From NCBI GenBank assembly GCA_965603515.1, contig CBFDDH010000007.1, positions 20,131 to 84,130 on the forward strand: 64,000 nt of DNA, written 5' to 3'. Of the stretch, positions 34,772 through 43,442 are shown piece after piece. This DNA is from JAUVZL01 sp965603515. Its GTDB lineage: Bacteria; Hydrothermota; Tepidihabitantia; SM23-42. The notes below the pieces were generated by a model, which ran no database searches, was not told the origin of the DNA, and saw nothing but the letters and a program-made list of their open reading frames with translations. Every line of letters starts with the position of its first letter. The stretch's first letter is position 1. A program made the translations under genes and the position numbers.

Positions 34772-36652
34772 TTACTGAGAGCTATCAGCTGCGGTAAGCG
34801 CAGCTTTGAAATATAAAGCACCTATTCTTTTTTCCCCTATCCTAACACTGAATCCACCCTCATAATAACCATCTTTCTGCCTAACTACGCTTTCGTCATT
34901 TTCAAGGATGTCACCGAGAAATTCACGACCTAAAAACGCATAATCGCTCGAGGCAACTATGACACCATGTCCATCAGTAAAATGCACCAATGATATATCA
35001 GTTACCGCAGCACGTAATTCGCTAATGATCTCTTCAAGCGTGCCTATCTCGTCCATTACCAGCACGTCTTCAACATATGAAGAGTGAGCAATGACCTTAC
35101 CGATACTTTTATACCTTTCAGCACGTAACTCATTCTGGGATCGTGCTTGTTCTTGTTCACTCGTTAGCGCACCAAAATACAGTGCACCGAATTTTTTCTC
35201 TTCGAGTTCGATACTGAAAGCGCACTCATAGAACCGGTCGCGCTGCCGGACTGCATAAGTATCTGGATCAAGGATCTTTGAATTGTACACCGCGCCCATT
35301 GTCCCTGGATCGCTCGAGGCGATCACGGTATTTTGGTCATCAGTAAAATGAACATACGTGATATCTGGTTCATCTTGTCTGAGTTGGTCGATAATCTCAC
35401 TCAATTTTGCCTCGTTACACAAAACGAAAGCATTTTTAACATATGATGAGCCAACGATCAGATTGCCAATCATAGAATACTTACGGGCTGGTGATTCAAT
35501 CGCTATTTGATCATCGGTTGGAGTGCTGACACCGGGGAGTAGAGATTTAATTCGTTCTTTGTGGCGCGGATAGTGAATGGTGAAGTAGTATAACAAAGCC
35601 AGGATCGCGCACGTGATAAACACACCCAAACCGGTATAAAAAATAGCCTGCAGCTTTTTCGTTTTCTTTTTGCCAGTCGTTTTCCCTTCTGGTTTCTGGC
35701 TGAGCTTTGCCTGTTTTGTATCATGAACAGGTTGCGCTTTAATGTTGGCCGGCGGTTCAGGCACATCATCAACGATGTTCATCTTCAGAATATGCGATAT
35801 TTCCCGGCAGCTCTGTGGTCGCTGATGAGGATCTTTAGACAAACACCTCAGGATGAGATGATCCCAGACTTCCGTAATATGCGGGTTTATATCCCCGGGC
35901 GATGGAGGTATTTCCTCCTCTTGCTTGCGCATTATTTCGTAATCAGTGTCACCCTGAAAAGGTACTTGTCCGGTAAGAGCTTCGTAGATAGTTATACCGA
36001 GTGAATAGATATCACTCGGCGTATCGAGTTCCTTACCTCTCACCTGCTCGGGTGACATGTATTTTGGCGTCCCAACAGCAGTCCCGGTCCTCGTAATTTT
36101 TTGATCGCCGACCATCTGGGCGATACCGAAATCAACGAGTTTAGCAATAGATTTTTTAGAAAACATAATATTCGAAGGCTTAATATCACGGTGCACGATG
36201 GAGTGGTCATGAGCAAAACCCAGACCCGACAAAAGCCCCCCAAGAACCGGTGAAAAACTATCGATATCAAAAGCGCCGAATTTCTTGATGTGCTGGGCAA
36301 GCGTCCGGATCTTTTCATCATTAACGCCGATACCTTCGATATATTCCATGACGAAAATATACATACCATTATCTTCAAAAAAATTGTGGATAGTGACGAT
36401 ATTTGGATGGCCGGTCAGTTGCGCGGTCGCCTGTGCTTCGCGCAGAAACCGCTCACAGAACTGAGGGTCAGAAGTAAGCGCCGGTTTCATTATTTTAATG
36501 GCAACAACCTGGTTTATCAAAGTGTGGCGTGCCTTGTAAACGGTCGCCATGCCACCGCTCCCGATCTTACCAATGATCTCGTATTCACGAATCCGTTCAC
36601 CGGGAGCAGGTGTCAATGACGGCAGGGTACTGTCATCATAGTACATGGCCAA
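34772..36652 (-). CDS. Membrane Ser/Thr protein kinase with duplicated sensor domain
   Basis: A 626-residue PknB-type kinase. The kinase domain (about 24-292) is complete: glycine loop GKIGSGGMATVYK, Lys53 in AIK, HRDIKPSN (154-161) and DFG (174-176), with an activation segment GTPKYMSPEQ. A basic linker and one transmembrane helix (about 336-358) lead to an extracytoplasmic part made of two copies of the same domain of about 105 residues (391-497 and 515-619). The copies share SSYVxxxxV, VHFTDxxxxVIASSD and EKKFGALYF/EKRIGALYF. Instead of PASTA repeats it therefore carries a tandem PAS/Cache-like sensor. Next to the TRAP transporter genes, but divergent from them. Confidence 0.9.
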   Translation of the reverse strand: MAMYYDDSTLPSLTPAPGERIREYEIIGKIGSGGMATVYKARHTLINQVVAIKIMKPALTSDPQFCERFLREAQATAQLTGHPNIVTIHNFFEDNGMYIFVMEYIEGIGVNDEKIRTLAQHIKKFGAFDIDSFSPVLGGLLSGLGFAHDHSIVHRDIKPSNIMFSKKSIAKLVDFGIAQMVGDQKITRTGTAVGTPKYMSPEQVRGKELDTPSDIYSLGITIYEALTGQVPFQGDTDYEIMRKQEEEIPPSPGDINPHITEVWDHLILRCLSKDPHQRPQSCREISHILKMNIVDDVPEPPANIKAQPVHDTKQAKLSQKPEGKTTGKKKTKKLQAIFYTGLGVFITCAILALLYYFTIHYPRHKERIKSLLPGVSTPTDDQIAIESPARKYSMIGNLIVGSSYVKNAFVLCNEAKLSEIIDQLRQDEPDITYVHFTDDQNTVIASSDPGTMGAVYNSKILDPDTYAVRQRDRFYECAFSIELEEKKFGALYFGALTSEQEQARSQNELRAERYKSIGKVIAHSSYVEDVLVMDEIGTLEEIISELRAAVTDISLVHFTDGHGVIVASSDYAFLGREFLGDILENDESVVRQKDGYYEGGFSVRIGEKRIGALYFKAALTAADSSQ

Positions 36653-36787
36653 TTATAGCAAAATCAATAAACTTGTAAAGATAATATTAAATTGGTCGGG
36701 AATGCTAAGTCTCATAAAAACAAACAGGAATTAAACAAATAGCTCAATTTTTCAGTACACCGTACCAGGTAAAACACCCATGTTTTC

Positions 36788-36815
36788 TTGACATTGCTGA
36801 GCAGATTACTATACT
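36788..36815 (+). promoter_or_regulatory. Promoter of the TAXI-TRAP operon
   Basis: TTGACA (36788-36793), 16-nt spacer, TATACT (36810-36815), then AGGAGG at 36822-36827 and the ATG at 36834. Confidence 0.75.
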
Positions 36816-36833
36816 GTAATAGGAGGTTTTATC

Positions 36834-37835
36834 ATGCGCAAAATATCGTGTATTTTATTGGCTTTGAATGTAATAATCATTAGCATGAGCGGCTGTAAGG
36901 GTGAAAAGGCTACTTTTGTAACGATCGGCACCGGCGGTGTAACCGGTCTCTACTATCCGACCGGTGGTGCACTGAGCCGTATGCTCAATAAACGGGTCAA
37001 AGAATTCAAAATAAAAGCGACCGTCGAATCAACGAGTGGGTCTGTATTCAATATCAATGCCGTACTAACCGGTGATATGGAATTCGGCATCGCCCAGTCT
37101 GACCGGCAGTACCAAGCTTATGAAGGTATGGCTGAATGGTCGAAAGCCGGTCCCCAGATCAGTTTGCGATCGATCTTTGCCATTCACCCCGAACCCATAA
37201 CTCTTGTTGTATCAGAAGATAGCAAGATCGAAACGATCGAAGATCTGAAGGAAAAAAGGATAAATATGGGGAATCCAGGGTCAGGTCAATTGCAGAATTC
37301 AAAAGACGTTTTGTTGGCGGCCAATTTGGATGAAAATGATATATCGACAGAATATGTAAAAGCAGTAGAAGCACCGGGTTTACTCCAGGACGAAAGGCTC
37401 GATGGTTTCTTCTATACTGTGGGGCATCCTAATGGAAATATAAAAGAGGCAACCTCTGGTCGCATTAAAGTCCGCATCATACCGATCACGGGCAAGACCA
37501 GAGATAAGATGTTGGCGAAATATTCATACTATGCAAAGGCGATGATACCTTATTCATTCTATCCCCGCGCTTTGAATAATGAAAATATTCAAACGATCGG
37601 TGTTAAGGCAACTTTTATTACATCAAAGAACGTAAGTGAAGACATTGTTTATGCGATCACTAAAGTTGTCTTTGAAAACTTCGAAGAATTTAAAACCCTT
37701 CATCCAGCATATGAGGTACTAACTAAAGAAAGTATGCTCCAGGGTCTCTCTGCACCACTACATAAAGGAGCTCTGAAATATTACCGGGAAGCCGGTCTCG
37801 ACAAGTACATCGATCCAGCACTGATAATCGACTAG
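36834..37835 (+). CDS. TAXI-family TRAP transporter solute-binding lipoprotein
   Basis: A 333-residue periplasmic binding protein anchored by lipid at Cys (lipobox SMSGC near residue 21). The TAXI hallmarks are FVTIGTGGVTGLYYPTGGAL at the mature N-terminus, ELSSGSxxN-like ESTSGSVFNINAV, and the middle VNMGNPGSGQLQNSKDVL. It captures an organic anion (TAXI members bind glutamate, malate or related acids) and passes it to the fused permease encoded next, 3 nt downstream. The exact substrate cannot be inferred. Confidence 0.92.
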   Translation: MRKISCILLALNVIIISMSGCKGEKATFVTIGTGGVTGLYYPTGGALSRMLNKRVKEFKIKATVESTSGSVFNINAVLTGDMEFGIAQSDRQYQAYEGMAEWSKAGPQISLRSIFAIHPEPITLVVSEDSKIETIEDLKEKRINMGNPGSGQLQNSKDVLLAANLDENDISTEYVKAVEAPGLLQDERLDGFFYTVGHPNGNIKEATSGRIKVRIIPITGKTRDKMLAKYSYYAKAMIPYSFYPRALNNENIQTIGVKATFITSKNVSEDIVYAITKVVFENFEEFKTLHPAYEVLTKESMLQGLSAPLHKGALKYYREAGLDKYIDPALIID

Positions 37836-37838
37836 TTG

Positions 37839-39842
37839 ATGGGGGCAATCGGCAGCACAAGGGATAAGCGACGCCTTGACAGAATTATCATAGGTGCTGT
37901 TTCTGTCAGCTGGGCGCTGTTCCAGCTTGCCCTACCCCGTTTTATTATACTCGACAGTATCACGGTCAGGGCGATACACCTTTGCTTTGCTATCAGCCTG
38001 GTCTTTCTGAACCTACCTTTTGCCAAACGGCTGCGCTCATTCAAGTTTTTCAATACAAAGTCTCATATTCCGCTGCTCGATTTTATTCTTGCTGGTGTAG
38101 CATGTCTCGCCGTGTTGTATATAGTATTTGATTGGACCGGGATATCAATGCGCGCCGGCATCCCAAACACACGTGATATCATAATGAGTATAATCCTGAT
38201 TCTTGTCGTGTTTGAGGCTTCACGACGGGTCATTGGCCTGCCTCTGGTCATCATCGCTGTCCTATTCACGCTGTATGCTTTCCTGGCACCTCACATGCCT
38301 AGTTTGTTTGCATTGCGCGGCGTATCCCTGGAAAAATATTTGAGTCAGGTTGCACTGTCAACCGAAGGCATCTATGGCATACCTTTGGACGTTTCAGCAA
38401 ATACGGTTTTTCTATTTGTTTTGCTTGGCGCCATGCTCGAACGAGCTGGTGCGGTTCATTTTTTCAACGACCTTGCGATATCACTGCTTGGCAAATTCAA
38501 AGGTGGTCCAGCTAAAGCTGCGGTCGTAGCAAGTGGACTTACCGGACTTGTTTCAGGATCAAGCATCGCCAATGTTGTCACAACCGGAACTTTTACCATA
38601 CCCTTGATGAAAAAAGTTGGTTATCCTGGAAAGATCGCTGCGGCGACTGAAGTTGCGGCGAGTACAAACGGACAGCTCATGCCGCCAATCATGGGTGCGG
38701 CCGCATTCATTATTGCCGAGTATCTAAGCATACCATACCTTGATGTTGTAAAAGCCGCTGCAATACCTGCCTTTGTTTCCTATTTCGCCCTCTTCTACAT
38801 CACACATCTGGAAGCATCAAAACTCGGCATGCGAGGACTCGACAAGGTAGACATCCCAAGGTTCTGGCAAGTCATGAAAAGAGGTTTCTATTACCTAATC
38901 CCCCTTTTCATGCTGATTTACGAGTTGATGGTTATCCGCCACACGCCAAAATTAGCTGCGTTCAACGCGATCATCGTGCTCATGGTCATCATCGTGTTGC
39001 GTGAAATAATCGCTTCGCTCAAACATGGAACCGGGATTGTACAACCCCTATTCAATAGTCTTAAATTGATCGGTCGCGGTCTTATCTCAGGTTCTCGCAA
39101 TATGCTATCGGTTGCACTGGCAACTGCTTGTGCCGGCATTGTCGTAGGTATTGTCACCATGGGTATCGGCAGCATGATCGTTCAAATCGTTGAGATTCTA
39201 TCGGCTGGTAACATCTTCCTTCTATTATTAATTACCGCGATCGCAAGTTTAATAATCGGTATGGGCTTACCAACAACTGCTACCTATATTGTCATGGCAT
39301 CAATAACTGTCCCTATCATTATCACTCTGAGCGCGCGCAGCGGCATCAGCTATATCCCGGCCATTGCAGCTCATCTGTTTTGTTTCTACTTCGGTATCCT
39401 CGCTGACGACACACCACCAGTCGGCCTTGCTGCTTATAGCGCCGCAGCAATTGCCAAGTCTAACCCCATAGCAACTGGCGTGAAAGGATTTATGTATGAT
39501 CTAAGGACTGCGGTTATCCCATTTATGTTTGTCTTTAACACAGAACTTATTCTCTTTGGCATTCATAACCTCGCTCAAGCACTGCTCATATTTACCATGG
39601 CCGTATTCGGCGCATTTGCTTTTTCAAATGCAGTCCAGGGCTGGTTCATAATCAAGAACGAGTGGTATGAATTCCCCTTATTCCTTATTGCATCGGTCAT
39701 CTTCTTTTTTCCTGCAATCGTGACCAAGCTCTTCAATCTTGACCATAGCCTGCGTTACTACATGTATTTTTTTGGCTTTGCAGTATATGCATTCGCGTAT
39801 CTAATCCAGAAAATTCGAAGTCGAAAAAAGATTCGTCGTTAA
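37839..39842 (+). CDS. TRAP transporter fused permease (4TM and 12TM subunits)
   Basis: A 667-residue inner-membrane secondary transporter, the DctQ-DctM fusion typical of TAXI systems. Many hydrophobic helices are visible. The transport domain carries SGLTGLVSGSSIANVVTTGT, STNGQLMPPIMGAAAFIIAE and GMGLPTTATYIVMASITVP, all hallmark motifs of the DctM-like half. It imports a carboxylate with sodium together with the binding protein. The ATG at 37839 lies three bases after the upstream stop; TTG at 37836 is an alternative. The TAA is followed by a gene on the opposite strand. Confidence 0.92.
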   Translation: MGAIGSTRDKRRLDRIIIGAVSVSWALFQLALPRFIILDSITVRAIHLCFAISLVFLNLPFAKRLRSFKFFNTKSHIPLLDFILAGVACLAVLYIVFDWTGISMRAGIPNTRDIIMSIILILVVFEASRRVIGLPLVIIAVLFTLYAFLAPHMPSLFALRGVSLEKYLSQVALSTEGIYGIPLDVSANTVFLFVLLGAMLERAGAVHFFNDLAISLLGKFKGGPAKAAVVASGLTGLVSGSSIANVVTTGTFTIPLMKKVGYPGKIAAATEVAASTNGQLMPPIMGAAAFIIAEYLSIPYLDVVKAAAIPAFVSYFALFYITHLEASKLGMRGLDKVDIPRFWQVMKRGFYYLIPLFMLIYELMVIRHTPKLAAFNAIIVLMVIIVLREIIASLKHGTGIVQPLFNSLKLIGRGLISGSRNMLSVALATACAGIVVGIVTMGIGSMIVQIVEILSAGNIFLLLLITAIASLIIGMGLPTTATYIVMASITVPIIITLSARSGISYIPAIAAHLFCFYFGILADDTPPVGLAAYSAAAIAKSNPIATGVKGFMYDLRTAVIPFMFVFNTELILFGIHNLAQALLIFTMAVFGAFAFSNAVQGWFIIKNEWYEFPLFLIASVIFFFPAIVTKLFNLDHSLRYYMYFFGFAVYAFAYLIQKIRSRKKIRR

Positions 39843-39884
39843 ATCAATGATTAACTGGTCTTCGTGTTGGCAAAGTCTCGGAGA

Positions 39885-41177
39885 CTAACGAACTTTGACT
39901 ATCTTTTGCATTATTTTGCCGTCTATCTCAATAAAATAAATGCCGGGCTGTACGTGCAAAACATCGATCTGTCGCCCGGTGATATCGTAGACATCACACT
40001 TCTTACCGGCAGGTAAGTACAACGGTCCGCTGATTATTGTAGCATGGAAGAATTCGTTATCTTGCCAAAAACCTGGTGTCTGTTCTACACCGAGTTGAAT
40101 ATCCAAATTACCAAATATATCATAGTTACCCCCGCAGAATTGTTGCCAGGCCACCAAAGACTCAGCATTACCGATCGCCAAAGACGGGAAATCGCGGGTG
40201 CAACTTACTGTATCTGAAATCCGGAAGTTGCTGCCAACAAGTTCCCCTGACATTGATACGCGCTGGCCAAAAATGGCGCAGTCCTGGCTCCACACCACAA
40301 GATAAAAACTATCACCAGCGCAGACGCGTGCTCCGTATTGATAGGGAGAATCATCTGCAATGGCGATAGCAGCGCCGATCAGATCGCCATCTACTGAAAC
40401 GAGCTGTCCATACACATCATCATCATAGTATGGTGACGGCTCGTTCCAAACAACCAGATAACTACTATCACCAAAAGCAATATCCGGGTCTAATAGGGCA
40501 TCCTCTGACAATACTCTGATGACAAACTCATGATCTTCAGGCTGACATTCAGAGTTTATGAATCGACCGAAAAGACCAGCTGGGTTATGGTTATAGTTAT
40601 ACCAAACCGCAAAATACCGCTCACCATCAAAAGCTACGGCTGGTCGGTATTCACAATAAGCCCCCATGCCAAAAACCACACCAGAATCAAGAACTGCGCC
40701 GTCAGGGGTCACACGCGCTGCCTGAACCTTGTATTCACCGCCAAAAGTACCGTCTGACCAGACTACCAGGTAATTATCACCACCAAAAACGATATCTGGT
40801 TCGCGCGAGACTTCGCTATCAGCTTTCACAAGTATCGTGTTTAGCATCTGAAGCTCTGGAGTGACCCGCACCCCGATTATATTTCCGATATTTCAACAAC
40901 CGTAGCGGAAAACAAATAGAAGGTTCTGTCCATCATAGGCAGTACGGATACCGTATGTTGAATACCCTTGATAAAAGAATACGCCGGTCGAGTCAATCAC
41001 CGTGCCGTCTGGTTTCACGCGTGCACCATAAATTGACATTGACTGCCGGAAATCTGACCAGAACACATAATATAAACTGTCAACAAAGATAACACTTGGC
41101 TGAAATTGAGATTCCGAGTGTCCACATATAGTGAAATCAGCATTTATAAAAACTAAACATAAGCTAAGTAGAAACAT
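39885..41177 (-). CDS. Secreted repeat protein with in-frame UGA (candidate selenoprotein) and sorting domain
   Basis: With TGA at 40895-40893 read as Sec95 this is a 430-residue protein; otherwise it stops after 94. A signal peptide (MFLLSLCLVFINA) is followed by repeats of about 50 residues with the pattern FDGxxYLVVWSDxxxxxxxIYGxRVxPDGxVLD, probably propeller blades. The TGA sits in the middle of one repeat: AYDGQNLLFVFRYGC-U-NIGNIIGVRVTPEL. Both the start and the end of that repeat are present in frame on either side. The C-terminal sorting domain ends QKIVKVR. Cys precedes Sec directly. The gene has its own promoter and ribosome-binding site (CGAGGATAAT). Confidence 0.8.
40858..40895 (-). 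promoter_or_regulatory. In-frame UGA with SECIS-like hairpin (gene at 39885)
   Basis: TGA at 40895-40893. Stem GGGGTG (40874-40869) pairs with CACTCC (40863-40858), 6 bp with one G-U pair, around loop CGGGT. The loop starts 24 nt after the TGA. The loop sequence is identical to that in the gene at 25470. Confidence 0.6.
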
Positions 41178-41196
41178 ATTATCCTCGGTTCACTAA

Positions 41197-41224
41197 ATTG
41201 TAACTGCACTAGGAGTCAAGTCAA
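41197..41224 (-). promoter_or_regulatory. Promoter of the selenoprotein candidate at 39885
   Basis: Minus-strand TTGACT (41224-41219), 16 nt, TACAAT (41202-41197), about 20 nt upstream of the ATG at 41177. Confidence 0.65.
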
Positions 41225-41257
41225 GAGGGTATGTTTCCTGTTTGATGCTCGAAGAAA

Positions 41258-42001
41258 TTATCTCCTACCTTTATGTACGAGAATATATTCCTTTGCCAGT
41301 TTACCAATGTCCTTGGCAATATCTTCAGAGAGATGAACCTTTTTCAGATATTCTTCATTTGCATCATTGCTGTCCCTAAGAGTCGCCTCAATAATAGCAA
41401 GGTCTGCATCTTTGACCAGATCATATAACGGCGCACCGGATCCGGTATCACCGCTTATCGCAATGATTTCTCCCTTAAAGGTAATTCTATAACACAAAGC
41501 AGGCAGGTGATTTGTTATACCTACCCCCTTGATACTACCAAAATGAACCGCAGCATAGGCTTTAATATTCATCGCCGCAAGATCCGCGCTTTGTCCCGGC
41601 TGCAGATCCGTCACCTTGATGTGAAACGGTAAAGTTGTCGAGTATTTCTGAAGGAAACAGTTGACCATGCATTTCACTTCATCACAACCTTTTGGTACGA
41701 ATATCTTGAGCATTTGTTCACGACCGATCATGCGCAAAAAGCCAAGCAATGAGTAGAGACCGCCGATATGGTCAAAATGACCGTGGGTGAAGATCAGACC
41801 TTTTAATTGCCCCCATTTAAAATCGCAAGACTGCAAGTCACGCAGTACGCCATCGCCGGCATCAACCAGAATTGCATCCCTATCATGACTCACCATTATT
41901 TGCTGAGCCACACCTGCTTTCGAATACAGAATATTGACTGCTAAATACTTGCCACACCACGATTTCATCTTTACCGAGTGATCGCTATTTTTTCTCGTCA
42001 T
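41258..42001 (-). CDS. Metallo-beta-lactamase-fold hydrolase (ribonuclease Z-like)
   Basis: A 247-residue protein of the MBL superfamily. The zinc motif HGHFDH (residues 73-78) follows VDAGDGVLRDL, and later ligands are His in AAVHFGS and Asp in ISGDTGSG, with a final His in LVHKGRR. The order is like RNase Z and arylsulfatase-type enzymes, but the RNase Z exosite arm is not evident, so the substrate is open. Met12 is an alternative start. The frame overlaps the 3-prime end of the gene at 41985 by 17 nt, so the two are probably co-translated. Confidence 0.82.
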   Translation of the reverse strand: MTRKNSDHSVKMKSWCGKYLAVNILYSKAGVAQQIMVSHDRDAILVDAGDGVLRDLQSCDFKWGQLKGLIFTHGHFDHIGGLYSLLGFLRMIGREQMLKIFVPKGCDEVKCMVNCFLQKYSTTLPFHIKVTDLQPGQSADLAAMNIKAYAAVHFGSIKGVGITNHLPALCYRITFKGEIIAISGDTGSGAPLYDLVKDADLAIIEATLRDSNDANEEYLKKVHLSEDIAKDIGKLAKEYILVHKGRR

Positions 42002-42371
42002 TGGCTCCGATTATCGCGTTCGCAAGCTCTCTCATACGATTAATATCAGCACCGTATTTCTTACCGTAATCACGAAGAACATTTCCTTCAAGGATCAGCG
42101 TTTTGACTTCTTTTTGCAGTGGCACAACAGAAAGATCCATGATATCCAACAAATACGTGAAGTACACATCTGCCTCTTTAGGCTTCAGTTTTTTACTCTC
42201 AAGCTGCGCGCAAAGATCCAGCGAAATATAAGCGATTTCTTTACCTGCTTTTTTGTACTCATTCTGTTTCAGGAGTTCGATCAATGGCACCATCTTCTTT
42301 TCTACATGTCTCGGCCAGCGTCTGAGCATGCGACCAAAAGATTTGAAGAATACTCTAAAGTAACTAAACAT
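41985..42371 (-). CDS. Helical protein of unknown function
   Basis: A 128-residue, strongly helical, charged protein with no signal peptide. Basic residues cluster at the N-terminus (RMLRRWPRHVEKK), followed by amphipathic helices (VPLIELLKQNEYKKAGKEIA; LCAQLESKKLKPKEADVYFT). I recognise no family. It is the first gene of a two-gene unit with the MBL hydrolase, and it is divergent from the rubredoxin gene. A small adaptor or regulator of the hydrolase is possible but speculative. Confidence 0.6.
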   Translation of the reverse strand: MFSYFRVFFKSFGRMLRRWPRHVEKKMVPLIELLKQNEYKKAGKEIAYISLDLCAQLESKKLKPKEADVYFTYLLDIMDLSVVPLQKEVKTLILEGNVLRDYGKKYGADINRMRELANAIIGANDEKK

Positions 42372-42442
42372 ATTCCAACTGGAGATAGTCTAGGTATAAT
42401 TATCGACTTGTCAAGTTAAACATGAAAGCTTTTTCTAACCTA

Positions 42443-42470
42443 TTGACAGGTTTCATATTTTTATTAGAAT
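42443..42470 (+). promoter_or_regulatory. Promoter of the rubredoxin gene
   Basis: TTGACA (42443-42448), 16-nt spacer, TAGAAT (42465-42470), then AAGGAGG and the ATG at 42500. Confidence 0.72.
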
Positions 42471-42499
42471 CTTAGGCTGATGAATGAAGGAGGATTACA

Positions 42500-42676
42500 A
42501 TGAACATGTGGCAGTGCACTGTCTGCAATTATGTGTATGAACCACAACTCGGCGATCCTGATAATGGCATCATAGCGGGTACCTCTTTTGAGGATCTGCC
42601 AGACGAATGGATCTGTCCAGTTTGCAGTGCGGCGAGTGACCTCTTCGCGCCCTATGTGAACGAAGAAGAGATGTAG
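42500..42676 (+). CDS. Rubredoxin
   Basis: A 58-residue one-iron electron carrier. Two CxxC pairs are visible: WQCTVCNYVY at the start and WICPVCSAAS near residue 40, with the typical spacer containing GDPDNGI and FEDLPDEW. It begins behind GAAGGAGGATTACA. Rubredoxins of this type pass electrons to oxygen- or peroxide-detoxifying enzymes in anaerobes. A second rubredoxin domain occurs as a fusion at the protein encoded at 50272-52053. The gene is followed 27 nt later by a membrane protein on the same strand. Confidence 0.93.
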   Translation: MNMWQCTVCNYVYEPQLGDPDNGIIAGTSFEDLPDEWICPVCSAASDLFAPYVNEEEM

Positions 42677-42703
42677 TATTACCATAATCCGCACGAGGAA
42701 TAA

Positions 42704-43321
42704 ATGGATAAATTTACGTTAATAATAGGTTTGGTCGGCATTATCTTGCTGGTCGTCGCCATTGTTGTAATTATTACTGCTATTATAAGTTTAATAAAAA
42801 AGAAAACAACCTTTAGAAAATTCTTATCTTCAATCATTGTCTTTCTAATATTATTTGCTTTTGCAACATCATTCATTTACCTTTCGTTATTCCTCCAGAC
42901 TTTTTCACGGTATACCAGCGAACATCAACTGGGCTGGGTCTATGTTGAAGAAAAAACTGATACAATGGGAATAACCTACTATGACGGAGTGAATAACCGC
43001 TATCACTGGTTCGAAATTCCTGGCGAACAATGGATGATCGACGGTTATTTTCTGAGATGGAATCTTGCTTTGCGTTGGTTAGGCGCTGGTGCTTATTATC
43101 GCGTGACGAGGTTTACCGGACGCTGGTCAAACCCTGAAAAACAAATAGCTTCAGTCTATCAAATACAGCCGGAAACAAAGTTGTGGAGATTTTTACTGAA
43201 GCATGGGAATAAAATACCGTTCATCGATGCAGCTTATGGTATCGGGGCATTCCAGTACCCGAACAAAGATACTGTCGATATCTACATCAATGATACAGGA
43301 TTTATTTTAAGAATCCGTTAG
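42704..43321 (+). CDS. Membrane protein of unknown function downstream of rubredoxin
   Basis: A 205-residue protein with two N-terminal transmembrane helices (LIIGLVGIILLVVAIVVIIT and IIVFLILFAFATSFIYLSLF) separated by a basic loop, so both ends should be on the same side. An extracytoplasmic domain of about 140 residues follows (GWVYVEEKTDTMGITYYDG; WFEIPGEQWMIDGYFLRWN), rich in Trp and Tyr. I do not recognise the family. It is likely co-transcribed with rubredoxin. Confidence 0.6.
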   Translation: MDKFTLIIGLVGIILLVVAIVVIITAIISLIKKKTTFRKFLSSIIVFLILFAFATSFIYLSLFLQTFSRYTSEHQLGWVYVEEKTDTMGITYYDGVNNRYHWFEIPGEQWMIDGYFLRWNLALRWLGAGAYYRVTRFTGRWSNPEKQIASVYQIQPETKLWRFLLKHGNKIPFIDAAYGIGAFQYPNKDTVDIYINDTGFILRIR

Positions 43322-43375
43322 ATCGCAACATATTCATACATCACCTTGTGGTTCTTAATCTTACCAAGGATGCAC

Positions 43376-43403
43376 TTGCATATTTTCAATAAATAACTAT
43401 ACT
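43376..43403 (+). promoter_or_regulatory. Promoter of the TMEM43-like gene
   Basis: TTGCAT (43376-43381), 16-nt spacer, TATACT (43398-43403), followed by GGGAGG and the ATG at 43443. Confidence 0.6.
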
Positions 43404-43442
43404 CTTTGAATATAAATAGTGACCTAGAAAAAGGGAGGTTAT

